DNA of 64,000 bases from Leptospira brenneri (GTDB lineage: Bacteria; Spirochaetota; Leptospiria; Leptospirales; Leptospiraceae): the NCBI RefSeq assembly GCF_002812125.1, contig NZ_NPDQ01000004.1:186001-250000 (forward strand). The letters are read 5' to 3'. Below, piece by piece: positions 18,462-27,882 of the stretch. A program made the translations under genes and the position numbers. Positions within the stretch are counted from its first letter, which is position 1. The number at the start of each line of letters is the position of its first letter. Under the pieces are notes generated by a model. The model was not told the origin of the DNA. It did not search any database and worked only from the letters and a program-made list of their open reading frames with translations.

Positions 18462-20336
18462 ATGAAAAATTTTACGACGCTGAATGATGTTTTTTATTAT
18501 GCCAACAAGGCTTATGGTTCCAAAGAAATGTTCTTTGGAAAGGATACCCAGAAAAATTTCAAAGGTCGTACTTTTTCAGATATTTTTCATCAAGCGGAAA
18601 ACCTAGCCCTTTCTCTTTTACAAATGGGATTACAACCAGGTGATAAAGTTGGTCTGATGGCCGACAATAGAACCGAATGGGCGATTGCAGACATCGCCAC
18701 CTTGTTAAATGGTGCCATCAATGTCCCCAGAGGTTCTGACTCCACTCCGCAGGAAATCGAATACATCTTAACTCATTCAGAAAGTAAATATTGTTTTGTT
18801 GAACACGAAAAACTTTACGACTCTTTAAAACCAATTTTATCCAATACCAAAGTCCAAAAAATAATCATTCTAGATCCGTCTTATCAACCCAAAGATTCCA
18901 ATTCTATTTCGATAGAATCTCTTATTCGTGATGGGGAATCTCTTCGAAAAAACCTACCTTCTCTCGAACTTAGATCCAAACAAGTCAAACCAGATGATCT
19001 TTTTACTATCATTTATACTTCAGGAACCACTGGAATGCCAAAGGGAGTGATGCTTACCCATCAAAACATGGTTTATAATGTGGTTAAAGTTCCTCCTCGA
19101 GTGGGACTAAAAAGTTCGGACAGGACTCTTTCGATCCTCCCTGTCTGGCATATCTTTGAACGTGCCATTGATTATGCGATCATTGCGGAAGGAGCATCAA
19201 TAGCTTATACCAATATTCGAGATTTAAGAGATGACTTTCAGAAAATCAAACCTAGCTTTATGGCTTCGGCTCCAAGACTCTGGGAAAACTTGTATCTCGG
19301 AATCAAACAAAAGTTAGAGAAAGCTCCAGAGAACAAAAGGAAGTTATTCGATTTCGCTTACGACATTTGTAAAAAATTTAAAGATGGGCAAGACTACTTG
19401 GCAGGAAACAAACTCCTCACCAAAGAAGAATCTCCCTTTGAACGAGCAAAAAATACGACAGTTTCCCTTGCGTCTGTCCTCAATTTGTTTTTACTTGCCA
19501 AGGTTCTAGATGGACTTGTTTTTGCGAAAATCCGAGAGGTCCTCGGAGGTCACCTAACAGGAACTATTTCTGGAGGTGGTGCTCTCCCTTCTCATGTGGA
19601 TGAGTTTTTTAATGTAATTGGGATTCCTGTTTATGAAGGGTATGGGATGACAGAGTGCGCTCCAATCATTTCGGTTCGTTCCGTTGGGAAAGTAGTTCAA
19701 GGTTCGGTTGGGAAATGGCCAGAAGGAACTATCGTAAAGGTTGTGAATGACCAAGGGGAATCCGTTCCAAGAGGCAAAATGGGAGTCATTCATATCAAAG
19801 GACCACAAGTTATGAAAGGTTACTATAAAAATACAGAAGCTACATCTAAAACGGTAGTGGATGGTTGGATGAATACCGGAGACCTAGGTTTTATCTCTTT
19901 TAACGATACACTTTCCGTTCGTGGTCGAGTCAAGGACACAATTGTTTTACTCGGTGGAGAAAACGTTGAACCAGTCCCAATCGAAAACTTACTTCTCGAA
20001 AATGCATTGATCAACCAAGTGATTGTTGTAGGCCAAGATCAAAAATCACTCACAGCTCTTATCTGGCCAGATAAAGACAGAATGGCAGAAGCTGGCCTTA
20101 CCGTAAAAGATGGAGAAGACTTAAACCAAAACAAAGAAGTAAGGTTATACTTCCAAAATATCGTTAAAAAACAAATCTCTTCAGAAAATGGATTTAAGTC
20201 CTTTGAAAAACTTTCTGACTTTCGGTTTTTGCCGAAAGCCATGGAAGTGGGTGATGAACTGACAAATCTTTTTAAGATGAAAAGAAATGTCATTCATGAC
20301 AAATACAAAGATCTGATCAAGTCGATGTACAACTAA
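18462..20336 (+). CDS. Long-chain fatty acid--CoA ligase (AMP-binding)
   Basis: This 624-residue adenylate-forming enzyme has the P-loop motif YTSGTTGMPKGVMLTHQN (about residue 188), GYGMTECAPIISV (about 396), the adenylate Asp in MNTGDLGF, and RGRVKDTIVLLGGENVEP (about 488). A lysine-containing tail (LFKMKRNVIHDK) matches the catalytic A10 region. It activates fatty acids to acyl-CoA with ATP for beta-oxidation or lipid synthesis; Leptospira grow on long-chain fatty acids, so several such genes are expected. The 3' end overlaps the convergent pepN by four bases. Confidence 0.92.
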   Translation: MKNFTTLNDVFYYANKAYGSKEMFFGKDTQKNFKGRTFSDIFHQAENLALSLLQMGLQPGDKVGLMADNRTEWAIADIATLLNGAINVPRGSDSTPQEIEYILTHSESKYCFVEHEKLYDSLKPILSNTKVQKIIILDPSYQPKDSNSISIESLIRDGESLRKNLPSLELRSKQVKPDDLFTIIYTSGTTGMPKGVMLTHQNMVYNVVKVPPRVGLKSSDRTLSILPVWHIFERAIDYAIIAEGASIAYTNIRDLRDDFQKIKPSFMASAPRLWENLYLGIKQKLEKAPENKRKLFDFAYDICKKFKDGQDYLAGNKLLTKEESPFERAKNTTVSLASVLNLFLLAKVLDGLVFAKIREVLGGHLTGTISGGGALPSHVDEFFNVIGIPVYEGYGMTECAPIISVRSVGKVVQGSVGKWPEGTIVKVVNDQGESVPRGKMGVIHIKGPQVMKGYYKNTEATSKTVVDGWMNTGDLGFISFNDTLSVRGRVKDTIVLLGGENVEPVPIENLLLENALINQVIVVGQDQKSLTALIWPDKDRMAEAGLTVKDGEDLNQNKEVRLYFQNIVKKQISSENGFKSFEKLSDFRFLPKAMEVGDELTNLFKMKRNVIHDKYKDLIKSMYN

Positions 20337-22909
20337 AGAGAATTTAGAATCGTCACAACAATCTCCCCCAATTCCTTAGAAAGATTGGGGAGAGAGGCTA
20401 TCGACTCTAACTGCTTTTTTGCTAATTTGGGAAGTTCGCCTTTTTGCTTTGAAACAGGTGAAAATAATTTAGTAAGTGCTGCTGCCATTTGAGGATTGAT
20501 TTCATTGAGACGTTTGATTCTATCCGCAATAAAATCGTATCCACTCCCATCTTCTTTATGGAAACTCAAAGGATTTCTAGCCAAACTAAAATATAATGAA
20601 CGCACCTTATTCGGATTACGAATGTTAAATTGTGGATGATTTTCTAACTCTTCGGCAACTTGCGTCCGATTTTCACCAGAGGCCACTTGGGCCGCAAACC
20701 AAACATCCAAAACCAAACTATCTTTTTGCCATTTTTCGAAAAACAAATTCACAGAGTTTTCTTTTTCCTTTGAATCTACTTCCAAAAGATATTTTAGAGC
20801 GGATACTTCTTCACTCATATGTTTAGCTTCTCTTTGTTCCATCATGGCCAACCTTTCAAATTTTTTTGATGGGTCATGAAGAAGATAAAAGAGTGCAGTA
20901 TTTTTCAAACGGCGTTTACCAATTTCTTCTTTGGTTTGGATCGGAATGGTTTTTCTGTTCTCTTCAAATAATGTTTGAAACTGGGGCGTAAAGGTAGTTG
21001 TTATCTTTTGGATTGCTTTTAACCGCAAATCGGATAATTTTTGAAATTCATAACAACCAACACTTTCGCTAATTTGTGTTAAACCAGGAAAAGAAAGATA
21101 AAAGCTATGGTAGGTTTTGTCCCATCCCTTTCCAAAGGAATCGGAAATGGTATCTAAAATGACAGAAAAGTTTTCTTCCTTACCAGAGGCGAGTGATTTG
21201 CGAAACCAATCAAAAACCAGATTTTGAAAGGCAAAAAACTTAGAAACACCATCTGTTTCCATTTTTGCTAAAATCTGTATTTCTTCTTCTGATTGTTTGT
21301 ATTCTAACCTTACTGGACTCGAAAGAGAACGAAAAAATGAAACAATCGGTTTTGTTCCCGTCTCATCCAATGCAGGCAATCTAATTTGATCACGATCTCC
21401 CGTCATGATTCGTCTCTCTTCTTTTAAAAGGGAACCTTCTCTATTAAAAACAGCAAGTGAATTGGAAAATACAAGTGGGTACTCACTAGATCCCGTATCC
21501 GCAAGATCAAAAACCCATTCATTCGAATCTTGAGAGTAAGTTTCTTTCACTGAAATCAAAGGAGTTCCACTTCTGTGATACCAATTTCTAAGATTTGGAA
21601 TCGAATGACTTGCGACCTCTTCCATCGAAGAAATAAATTCTTCAAAAGTAACACCTTGTCCGTCATATTTGGAAAGGTAATGTTTCAAACCTTTTTTGAA
21701 ATTTTCTCGGCCGATTAGTTCCGAAACCAAACGAATGACTTCTGCTCCTTTTTCATAAACAGTGACAGTATAAAAGTTATTCATTTCTTTATAAGATTTA
21801 GGAAGGATAGGATGGGACATTGGTCCCTGATCTTCCGGAAACTGGAATTCTTTTAGAAACAAAACATCTTTGATTCTTTTGACCGCAGGATCTGTCATAT
21901 CCTCAGTAAACCATTGGTCCCGAAAGACGGTAAGTCCTTCTTTCAAAGTGAGATTGAACCAATTGCGAAGTGTTACGCGGTTTCCTGTCCAGTTATGGAA
22001 GTATTCATGTGCGATCACAGCGAGGATGGCTTCAAAACTTTCATCTGTAGCGGACTTTTTATCAGCTAATACTAATTTTGCGTTAAAAAGATTTAAACCT
22101 TTGTTTTCCATGGCTCCCATATTAAAATCTTCCACGGCAACAATCATAAATAAATCTAAATCATATTCTAAACCAAAGGTGTCTTCATCCCACTTCATTG
22201 CCTTTTTTAAAGAATCAAATGCAAAACTAACCTTCTCTTCGTTTCCTTTTTCGACAAAAATCTTAAGAGTGACTTCTCTACCCGACATTGTGAGAAAAAA
22301 ATCTTTTGTTTCAACGAGTTCCCCTGCGACCAAAGCAAAAAGATAAGATGGTTTGAGATACGGATCCTCCCAAACCACTTCCTTTTTTCCATCGGCAAAA
22401 GTATTTTCACTGATTGGATTTCCATTGGATAACATAATAGGAAAAAGAGTTCCATCACCAGAAATGGTGACCCGAAACCGCATCATATTATCCGGTCTAT
22501 CTATTGAATACACAATCTTACGAAAGCCCTCAGGTTCGTTTTGTGTACAAAGCATAGAACCTGATTTATACAAACCTTCCAAAGAAGTGTTTCCAGCAGG
22601 GTTAATTCTATTTTCAACAGATAGTTTGAATTTATCTTTTGGGGGATTTGGAATTAAAATACCTACCGGAGAGACTTGGTATTCGTTTGGATCCAGAATG
22701 GTTCCGTCAATGCGGATGGATAAAAAATCTAAAGACTCACCATTTAAAAAAAGAGGTTCTCTTTGGTTTGCACTCAGAACCACCTCATATTCGGCCCTAA
22801 CTACAGTCAGGTGTAAATCTAAATCAAAACGTAAATCAACACTGGGGGTGAGCCAAGGGGTGGGTTTATAGTCTTCTAGTTTGTGGATAGCTGAGGAGGA
22901 TGAAGTCAT
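20333..22909 (-). CDS. pepN: Aminopeptidase N (M1 zinc metallopeptidase)
   Basis: This 858-residue protein shows the M1 exopeptidase motif GAMENKGLNLF and the zinc site HEYFHNWTGNRVTLR...LKEGLTVF (His, His and the downstream Glu), at about residues 260-325. The layout matches the E. coli PepN type: N-terminal beta domain, catalytic domain, then a long helical C-terminal domain. It removes N-terminal residues from peptides in the cytoplasm. No signal peptide is seen. It is monocistronic; the acyl-CoA ligase converges on its 3' end. Confidence 0.95.
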   Translation of the reverse strand: MTSSSSAIHKLEDYKPTPWLTPSVDLRFDLDLHLTVVRAEYEVVLSANQREPLFLNGESLDFLSIRIDGTILDPNEYQVSPVGILIPNPPKDKFKLSVENRINPAGNTSLEGLYKSGSMLCTQNEPEGFRKIVYSIDRPDNMMRFRVTISGDGTLFPIMLSNGNPISENTFADGKKEVVWEDPYLKPSYLFALVAGELVETKDFFLTMSGREVTLKIFVEKGNEEKVSFAFDSLKKAMKWDEDTFGLEYDLDLFMIVAVEDFNMGAMENKGLNLFNAKLVLADKKSATDESFEAILAVIAHEYFHNWTGNRVTLRNWFNLTLKEGLTVFRDQWFTEDMTDPAVKRIKDVLFLKEFQFPEDQGPMSHPILPKSYKEMNNFYTVTVYEKGAEVIRLVSELIGRENFKKGLKHYLSKYDGQGVTFEEFISSMEEVASHSIPNLRNWYHRSGTPLISVKETYSQDSNEWVFDLADTGSSEYPLVFSNSLAVFNREGSLLKEERRIMTGDRDQIRLPALDETGTKPIVSFFRSLSSPVRLEYKQSEEEIQILAKMETDGVSKFFAFQNLVFDWFRKSLASGKEENFSVILDTISDSFGKGWDKTYHSFYLSFPGLTQISESVGCYEFQKLSDLRLKAIQKITTTFTPQFQTLFEENRKTIPIQTKEEIGKRRLKNTALFYLLHDPSKKFERLAMMEQREAKHMSEEVSALKYLLEVDSKEKENSVNLFFEKWQKDSLVLDVWFAAQVASGENRTQVAEELENHPQFNIRNPNKVRSLYFSLARNPLSFHKEDGSGYDFIADRIKRLNEINPQMAAALTKLFSPVSKQKGELPKLAKKQLESIASLPNLSKELGEIVVTILNSL

Positions 22910-22950
22910 CCTCCTTCTTTACGGGACGGGTCATCCCAGAAAAGTGAATT

Positions 22951-23220
22951 TTAATTCTGTTTCTCTTTTCTTTTATCCTCAGCGAAGGTCACTTTTAAGT
23001 TCCGACCATCTACAGGTTGCCCGTTCATTTGAGTGACTGCTTCCTCCGCCTCTTCCGCATTGGCGTACGTAATGAAAGCAAACCCTCTGAAATTACCAGT
23101 TTCTCTATCATGAATCATTTTCAGATCTTGGATTACCCCGTAAACGGAGAAAATCTGGCGTATATTTTCTTCCTTAAGGGAAAATTTCAAATTTCCCACA
23201 TAAATTTTTTTAGAAACCAT
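22951..23220 (-). CDS. RNA-binding protein with a single RRM domain
   Basis: An 89-residue RRM: RNP2 is KIYVGNL (residues 5-11) and RNP1 is RGFAFITY (about residues 45-52). The chain ends in a short Lys/Glu-rich tail. Small single-RRM proteins occur in spirochaetes and cyanobacteria, where several are cold-induced; they bind single-stranded RNA. The frame opens at 23253, but ATG 23220 is preferred because AGGACAGGA lies directly before it and the domain starts there. A good promoter and a 5'-UTR hairpin are visible upstream. Confidence 0.92.
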   Translation of the reverse strand: MVSKKIYVGNLKFSLKEENIRQIFSVYGVIQDLKMIHDRETGNFRGFAFITYANAEEAEEAVTQMNGQPVDGRNLKVTFAEDKRKEKQN

Positions 23221-23246
23221 TCCTGTCCTCGTAAAACGAAATGCAT

Positions 23247-23265
23247 GTTCCAAAGTCCATGGAAC
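23247..23265 (-). promoter_or_regulatory. 5'-UTR hairpin of the RRM gene
   Basis: On the minus strand GTTCCA (23265-23260) and TGGAAC (23252-23247) can pair over a seven-base loop. This places a stem close to the expected 5' end of the RRM mRNA, about 27 bases before its ATG. It could be a self-binding or temperature-sensitive element; this is inference from position only. Confidence 0.45.
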
Positions 23266-23271
23266 GGGTCG

Positions 23272-23299
23272 ATTAGATACAATCGAAAGAAAATGTCAA
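23272..23299 (-). promoter_or_regulatory. Sigma70-type promoter for the RRM gene
   Basis: Read on the minus strand, TTGACA (23299-23294), a 16-base spacer and TCTAAT (23277-23272) fit a vegetative promoter with a perfect -35 and a five-of-six -10. The predicted start lies near 23265, about 45 bases before the RRM start codon. Confidence 0.6.
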
Positions 23300-23343
23300 C
23301 ATCAAATATTTCTTGCATATTCTGAAAGATCGAGATTATTTGT

Positions 23344-25035
23344 ATGACTTCTCTAGGTAGCCCTTTGAACGAAAAACCCTATATTCTCTGTATCGACGAC
23401 GAATTCTTTATCCTATGGAACCTGAAAGAACAACTAAAAAAAGTGTTTGGCTCAAGTTTCACCATTGAAACCGCCGAGAGTGCTGAGACTGCAAAAGAGA
23501 TTATGAAAGAAATTGAGGGTTCATCCGCAGATTTAGCAGTTGTCATCTGTGACCATGTGATGCCGGGCCAAAAGGGCGATGAGTTCCTCATCGAAATGCA
23601 AACAACCCACCCTAGAACCAAAAAAATCATGTTAACTGGTCAAGCCCCTGCGCAAGCTATAGGGAATGCACTAAACCATGGTTGTTTGTACCGATATTTA
23701 TCAAAACCTTGGGATGCTCATGATTTAGAGCTCACCATCAAACAGGCCATTGACGCCTATTTCCAAGAAAAGTCCTTAGAAGAAAAAAACAAAGAACTTG
23801 CGGACACCTTATACTTTCACCGAGATTCAAAATACCCCAATTTTGAATCTCTAGTAAAGCAACTAAAAGGAGATGGTAACACAAAACTCCAACAGTCAAT
23901 TTTACTCATTAAAATCGTCAGTTTCCCAACTATCATTAAAACCTTCGGAATCGAGGTCTATCGTAAAGTTTTTAAAAAACTATTGCAGCTCCTCTCTGTC
24001 CATCTACAGAACGAAGACAAGGTTTACCATATTTATTCAGATGAAATTGCAGTACTCTCTCTTTTATCGGAAGGAGAACTCATTGAAAAAATGCGAAGTT
24101 TTCGGATGATCTTAAAGTCAGATGACCTGATTTTAGATGGTGTTGGATTTCATTTAGAATGTCGATATTCTTCGGCTAACGGGCAAGAAGATTGTTATTA
24201 CAAGGCAAAACTTGCCCTGTTTCAAGCTGAAACACAAGGGTCCTCTGACTTTGTAACATATACAGATGACCTATCAACAGACCACCATTTACAAAACTTC
24301 CAGTGGAGTCAAAAAATCCAGACTGCGATTACAAACAAACAAATTGTTCCCTATTTCCAAGGGATCATGGACAACCAAACAAAACAAATACGAAAGTTTG
24401 AATGTTTGGCGCGTATTAAAGACAGAGATAAAATCCTCACCCCTGACGTATTTTTAAAACTCGCAAAGGTTACAGGTAGCATTCGTATGATCGGTTTACA
24501 GATGATAGACGAATCTATGAATTATTTTTCTGATAAACCTTATGACTTTTCTATCAATCTTACAGAGGCAGAACTAGAGTATAAAAGCTTTAGCAAATGG
24601 GTAGATGCCAGGCTCTCTTATTACAAAATTGATCCTAAAAGAGTTTCTTTCGAAATCCTTGAAGACATCAGTTTTTCTGAAAACAAAAACAGTCTCCATA
24701 CCATTCACGACTTAAAAACCATAGGTTGTCAGATTGCGATTGATGATTTTGGAGTTCAATATTCGAACCTAGCCCGTTTGCTTGAGGTTGAACCAGATTA
24801 TTTAAAAATTGATGGTCAGTTTATCAAAAATTTACCAGAAAACAAAACAGCATACCTACTTGTCCAAGGGATTGTGGAACTTGCCAGAGGAATTGGAGCG
24901 AAGGTCGTTGCTGAGTTTGTTGATCGCCCTGCGATTCAAGACATGATCGAAACTTTGGGAATTGAATACTCACAAGGTTATTTATTTATGAAACCTTCAC
25001 CTGGAATACCGGAACCAAGTAGTTTACAATTATAA
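23344..25035 (+). CDS. Response regulator with degenerate GGDEF and EAL (c-di-GMP phosphodiesterase) domains
   Basis: The 563-residue protein has three parts. A receiver domain (residues 12-130) shows CIDDE, phospho-acceptor Asp in VVICDHVMPG, a Thr in MLTGQ and Lys in YLSKPW. A middle region (about 170-300) is GGDEF-like, but the active-site loop reads YSDEIAVL, so cyclase activity is unlikely. A C-terminal EAL domain (about 325-555) keeps key residues: ECLARI, FEILED, IAIDDFG, DYLKIDG and the catalytic Glu in VVAEFVD. It is therefore probably a phosphorylation-controlled c-di-GMP phosphodiesterase. No histidine kinase is adjacent; it is divergent from the RRM gene. Confidence 0.88.
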   Translation: MTSLGSPLNEKPYILCIDDEFFILWNLKEQLKKVFGSSFTIETAESAETAKEIMKEIEGSSADLAVVICDHVMPGQKGDEFLIEMQTTHPRTKKIMLTGQAPAQAIGNALNHGCLYRYLSKPWDAHDLELTIKQAIDAYFQEKSLEEKNKELADTLYFHRDSKYPNFESLVKQLKGDGNTKLQQSILLIKIVSFPTIIKTFGIEVYRKVFKKLLQLLSVHLQNEDKVYHIYSDEIAVLSLLSEGELIEKMRSFRMILKSDDLILDGVGFHLECRYSSANGQEDCYYKAKLALFQAETQGSSDFVTYTDDLSTDHHLQNFQWSQKIQTAITNKQIVPYFQGIMDNQTKQIRKFECLARIKDRDKILTPDVFLKLAKVTGSIRMIGLQMIDESMNYFSDKPYDFSINLTEAELEYKSFSKWVDARLSYYKIDPKRVSFEILEDISFSENKNSLHTIHDLKTIGCQIAIDDFGVQYSNLARLLEVEPDYLKIDGQFIKNLPENKTAYLLVQGIVELARGIGAKVVAEFVDRPAIQDMIETLGIEYSQGYLFMKPSPGIPEPSSLQL

Positions 25036-25043
25036 AATGATCA

Positions 25044-25086
25044 CATCCTATCTATTTCTAAAACGAAAAAAGATAGGATGAAATAA
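25044..25086 (+). terminator. Hairpin terminator after the EAL regulator
   Basis: CATCCTATCT (25044-25053) pairs perfectly with AGATAGGATG (25071-25080) over a 17-base A-rich loop. The tail is AAATAAATT on the plus strand, so termination is plausible but not strong. Confidence 0.5.
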
Positions 25087-25105
25087 ATTCCCTTTGCAGG
25101 AAGAT

Positions 25106-25360
25106 TTACTGAGCAGGAACCCCAGGGATTTCTTTTTTCTTTTTCTCTTTAGAGAGTAATCCTTTTAGTTTTTCCTGAGTGGCTGGGTCCTGAAGTTTTT
25201 CCTTCCCCATTTGGATTGCCTTTTGTCCTTCTTCCGAATTGGCTTTTTCAATTAGTTTATTCACAAGGCCAGGCTCTTCTGAACTTCCATCGCTAGATTG
25301 TGAACTTGCACAATTGATCATGAGTGATAGCATCATTGCTAAGAATAGTGTTTGTTTCAT
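25106..25360 (-). CDS. Small putative lipoprotein
   Basis: An 84-residue protein with a signal peptide ending in the lipobox-like LMINC (Cys 17), followed by a Ser-rich linker and a charged helical tail (EEGQKAIQMGKEKLQDPATQ). Function is unknown. The spirochaete lipobox is loose, so lipidation is probable rather than certain. It is monocistronic between a terminator and the divergent permease gene. Confidence 0.7.
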   Translation of the reverse strand: MKQTLFLAMMLSLMINCASSQSSDGSSEEPGLVNKLIEKANSEEGQKAIQMGKEKLQDPATQEKLKGLLSKEKKKKEIPGVPAQ

Positions 25361-25494
25361 ATAAAGTATCCGTTACTTGGGAAAAATTTTGTAGTAGAAA
25401 CAGCTTTCCGTCAATGGAAAAACAAAATCGTTTGTAGAAAACGAGGCTCCCTCTAAAACCATTCCAAACTCCCACCAAAACATAAGGATGTTTC

Positions 25495-26931
25495 ATGAAT
25501 CAAAAGGCTATCGATAAGGATTCAGCACAATTAGAAGCTTTAGGACTCAAATCAGAATTTGACCGTAGTATGAGTTTCTGGGAAAATTTTTCCCTAGGTT
25601 TTACTTACCTTTCCCCCGTTGTCGGAGTCTATTCCGTATTTGCCCTAGCCATCCAAGCGGGTGGACCGCCTATGATTTGGAATTATTTACTCGTTGGATT
25701 GGGGCAATTTTTAGTTTGTCTCATTTTTGGTGAGATCGTTTCCCAATACCCAATCTCTGGAGGGATCTATCCGTGGTCCCTTCGTTTGGTGGGAGAACGT
25801 TGGGCTTGGATGTCCGCATGGGTTTACGCTTGGGCGCTTTTCACAACCGTGGCGGCTGTTGCTGTCGGTGGTGCGCCTTTTCTTACACAACTTCTGGGTG
25901 TAGAACTCGGAAACTCTGGTTTTATCTGGATTGCTATCATCATGATTCTTTTTTCCACCCTTCTCAATTTGACTGGAACGAAGCTTCTGGCAAAGGTTGC
26001 TTTTTTTGGATTTTTGTGTGAGCTTATCGGTGCGATTGTTGTAGGTGGATACCTTCTTATCTTTGCAAAAGTAAATTCCATTTCGATCCTTTGGAATACA
26101 TTTTCTTTTGGCGAAGGTGTGAATTACTTCCCTGCGTTTCTTGCGTCCTCTGTAGCAGCTATGTTCTGTTATTATGGGTTTGAAGCTTGTGGAGATGTTG
26201 CAGAAGAAACACCGAACGCTAGTTCTGCGATTCCTAAATCCATGCGAATGACAATTTATATCGGAGGGGGTGCTGCCACCTTCGTTTGTTTGGCTTTATT
26301 ACTTGCCCTACCCAACATAGAAACTGCCATTTCTGGTGAAGATCACGATCCAGTCACGACCACCCTTGTATCGGCCATGGGCCTAAACGGATATCGAATG
26401 GTCATTGTGGTCGTTATGGTTTCTTTTTTGTCCTGTTTACTCAGCTTACAAGCGGCCGCAAGTCGCCTTTTATTTTCTTTTGCTCGGGATGGAATGATAT
26501 TTGGAAGTAAACACCTAAATCGTCTCTCTAAATCAGGAAAAGTGCCAGTAAATGCCCTTCTAGTGACGGGACTCATTCCCATCCTCATCACCGGTTTGGG
26601 ATATTGGTTGCAGGATGCAGTCACAACCATTATTAGTTTTGCTTCTGCCGGAATTTACGTCGCCTTTCAAATGGTGGTTCTTGCTGCTCTCTATGCAAGG
26701 ATCAAAGGTTGGAAACCTTCGGGCTCTTTTCAATTAGGAAAACTGGGAATTTGGATCAATGGACTAGCTCTATTTTATGGGATCACTGCTGTTGCCAATA
26801 TGATCTGGCCAAGAACTCCTGAAGAACCCTGGTATATCAATTATGGAATGATATTTACAACTCTGGTTGTAATTTCCACAGGGATCATTTATTTACTCGT
26901 GGCGAAACCACATTTAAAAAGGAAAACCTAA
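25495..26931 (+). CDS. APC-family amino acid permease
   Basis: This 478-residue membrane protein has about 12 hydrophobic segments. The start FWENFSLGFTYLSPVVGVYSVF and the following PISGGIYPWSLRL match the amino acid/choline permease subgroup (AAT/GABA-permease-like); FEACGDVAEETPNA near residue 226 is also characteristic. It likely imports an amino acid or amine with protons or sodium; the substrate is not predictable. The ATG has a nearby AGGATG sequence. A hairpin follows the stop. Confidence 0.88.
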   Translation: MNQKAIDKDSAQLEALGLKSEFDRSMSFWENFSLGFTYLSPVVGVYSVFALAIQAGGPPMIWNYLLVGLGQFLVCLIFGEIVSQYPISGGIYPWSLRLVGERWAWMSAWVYAWALFTTVAAVAVGGAPFLTQLLGVELGNSGFIWIAIIMILFSTLLNLTGTKLLAKVAFFGFLCELIGAIVVGGYLLIFAKVNSISILWNTFSFGEGVNYFPAFLASSVAAMFCYYGFEACGDVAEETPNASSAIPKSMRMTIYIGGGAATFVCLALLLALPNIETAISGEDHDPVTTTLVSAMGLNGYRMVIVVVMVSFLSCLLSLQAAASRLLFSFARDGMIFGSKHLNRLSKSGKVPVNALLVTGLIPILITGLGYWLQDAVTTIISFASAGIYVAFQMVVLAALYARIKGWKPSGSFQLGKLGIWINGLALFYGITAVANMIWPRTPEEPWYINYGMIFTTLVVISTGIIYLLVAKPHLKRKT

Positions 26932-26962
26932 ACTAAAAGTCTGCACAATTTCTTACCTAACT

Positions 26963-27000
26963 AAAGTTTGGGAATAGATTTATTCCCTTTCCCAAACTTT
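26963..27000. terminator. Bidirectional hairpin between permease and methyltransferase genes
   Basis: AAAGTTTGGG (26963-26972) pairs perfectly with CCCAAACTTT (26991-27000), with a further GGGAAT/ATTCCC alternative inside. The right arm lies within the last codons of the convergent methyltransferase gene. A-runs and T-runs flank it, so it may terminate both genes. Confidence 0.5.
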
Positions 27001-27603
27001 AAATTCTCCGTTTTCGATTTCTTCTTTCAAAATTATCTTAAATCCTGGCAAATAACTTCCACCAAACCCGTGATAGGTAATCAGTTTTGTTTTCGGTTTT
27101 AATAAAAGGAAATTTAGTTTTAAGGATTGTAAGTCTTTTAAAAATTGGTTTGCTGATTTTTCTTTTAAATCATCAATTCGGTGACTTCCTTTCATCGTTT
27201 CATACAAAGGATTAAAACAATAATAATGCGAATGGCCTAAGGGAAAATCTTTTAGAAAATTTGTATTTTGAAAATCGACATTTGTTGCCTTCCATTGTTC
27301 TTTCATAGCTTGCGAAACAGAAACCAATTCCTTTCTGTCTTCCAAACCTAAGATAGGAAAGGATCCTTTTGAAAGAAGAGAAAGATAAACACAGAACTTG
27401 CCAACACCAGAACCTAGATCCAGAACAGATTTCACTTGGTCCTCTAAAAGAAATTTCCAGGTCCTTTCAATGACGAAAATGGGAGTCCATTGGTATGGAG
27501 AAAGAGTTTGGAATTTTTTTGGCAGATACGAATCCCAGATCTTATCTGTCATCAGATCCCCTACGATGATTTTCCCTTCTTGATTCAAAAATTGGTTTCT
27601 CAT
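26980..27603 (-). CDS. Class I SAM-dependent methyltransferase
   Basis: A 207-residue protein with the SAM-binding motif I VLDLGSGVGKFCVYLS at about residues 60-75, followed by the acidic loop LEDRKELV. The later part, with FNPLYETMKG and the strand LLLKPKTKLITYHGFGG, fits a small Rossmann-like methyltransferase. The substrate is unknown. The gene is divergent from the small helical ORF that starts 11-29 bases away, so their promoters overlap. Confidence 0.82.
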   Translation of the reverse strand: MRNQFLNQEGKIIVGDLMTDKIWDSYLPKKFQTLSPYQWTPIFVIERTWKFLLEDQVKSVLDLGSGVGKFCVYLSLLSKGSFPILGLEDRKELVSVSQAMKEQWKATNVDFQNTNFLKDFPLGHSHYYCFNPLYETMKGSHRIDDLKEKSANQFLKDLQSLKLNFLLLKPKTKLITYHGFGGSYLPGFKIILKEEIENGEFKVWERE

Positions 27604-27614
27604 TTTTATCCAGT

Positions 27615-27854
27615 GTGTTACACCATTTGCCTATGGACCAGAAGATTCAGTATTTGAACCAAATGATCGAAATCATCGATAACAAAGTGACCATTTTTAA
27701 GAAAAATAAGTCCAGGTTACCACAGGCAGCTTATACAGCAGAAAAACAAGTCCTTACCCGCACCATCCAAGATACCATCAAACTCGCAGAAGAAATAAAA
27801 CCCGTTCCCTTTTCACTGATAAATGATTTGAAAGCTCTCATCAAACAGTTATAG
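27615..27854 (+). CDS. Small helical protein, unknown function
   Basis: A 79-codon frame opening at GTG; ATG 27633 (73 residues, starting MDQKIQYLNQM) is the more likely start. No clear ribosome-binding sequence precedes either. The product is almost entirely helical with heptad-like hydrophobics (YLNQMIEIIDNKVTIFKKN, then TRTIQDTIKLAEEI), so a small coiled-coil dimer is plausible. It is followed after 28 bases by the FAD enzyme gene and may be in its operon. It is real rather than a shadow because no other frame is open here and the spacing is operon-like. Confidence 0.6.
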   Translation: MLHHLPMDQKIQYLNQMIEIIDNKVTIFKKNKSRLPQAAYTAEKQVLTRTIQDTIKLAEEIKPVPFSLINDLKALIKQL

Positions 27855-27882
27855 TACAAATTGCCCTAGGAAGGGTAAGGTT

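Noticed and set aside
21870..22346. 158-codon plus-strand frame
   Set aside because: It is the complement of the conserved aminopeptidase N catalytic domain; no ribosome-binding site or motif supports it.
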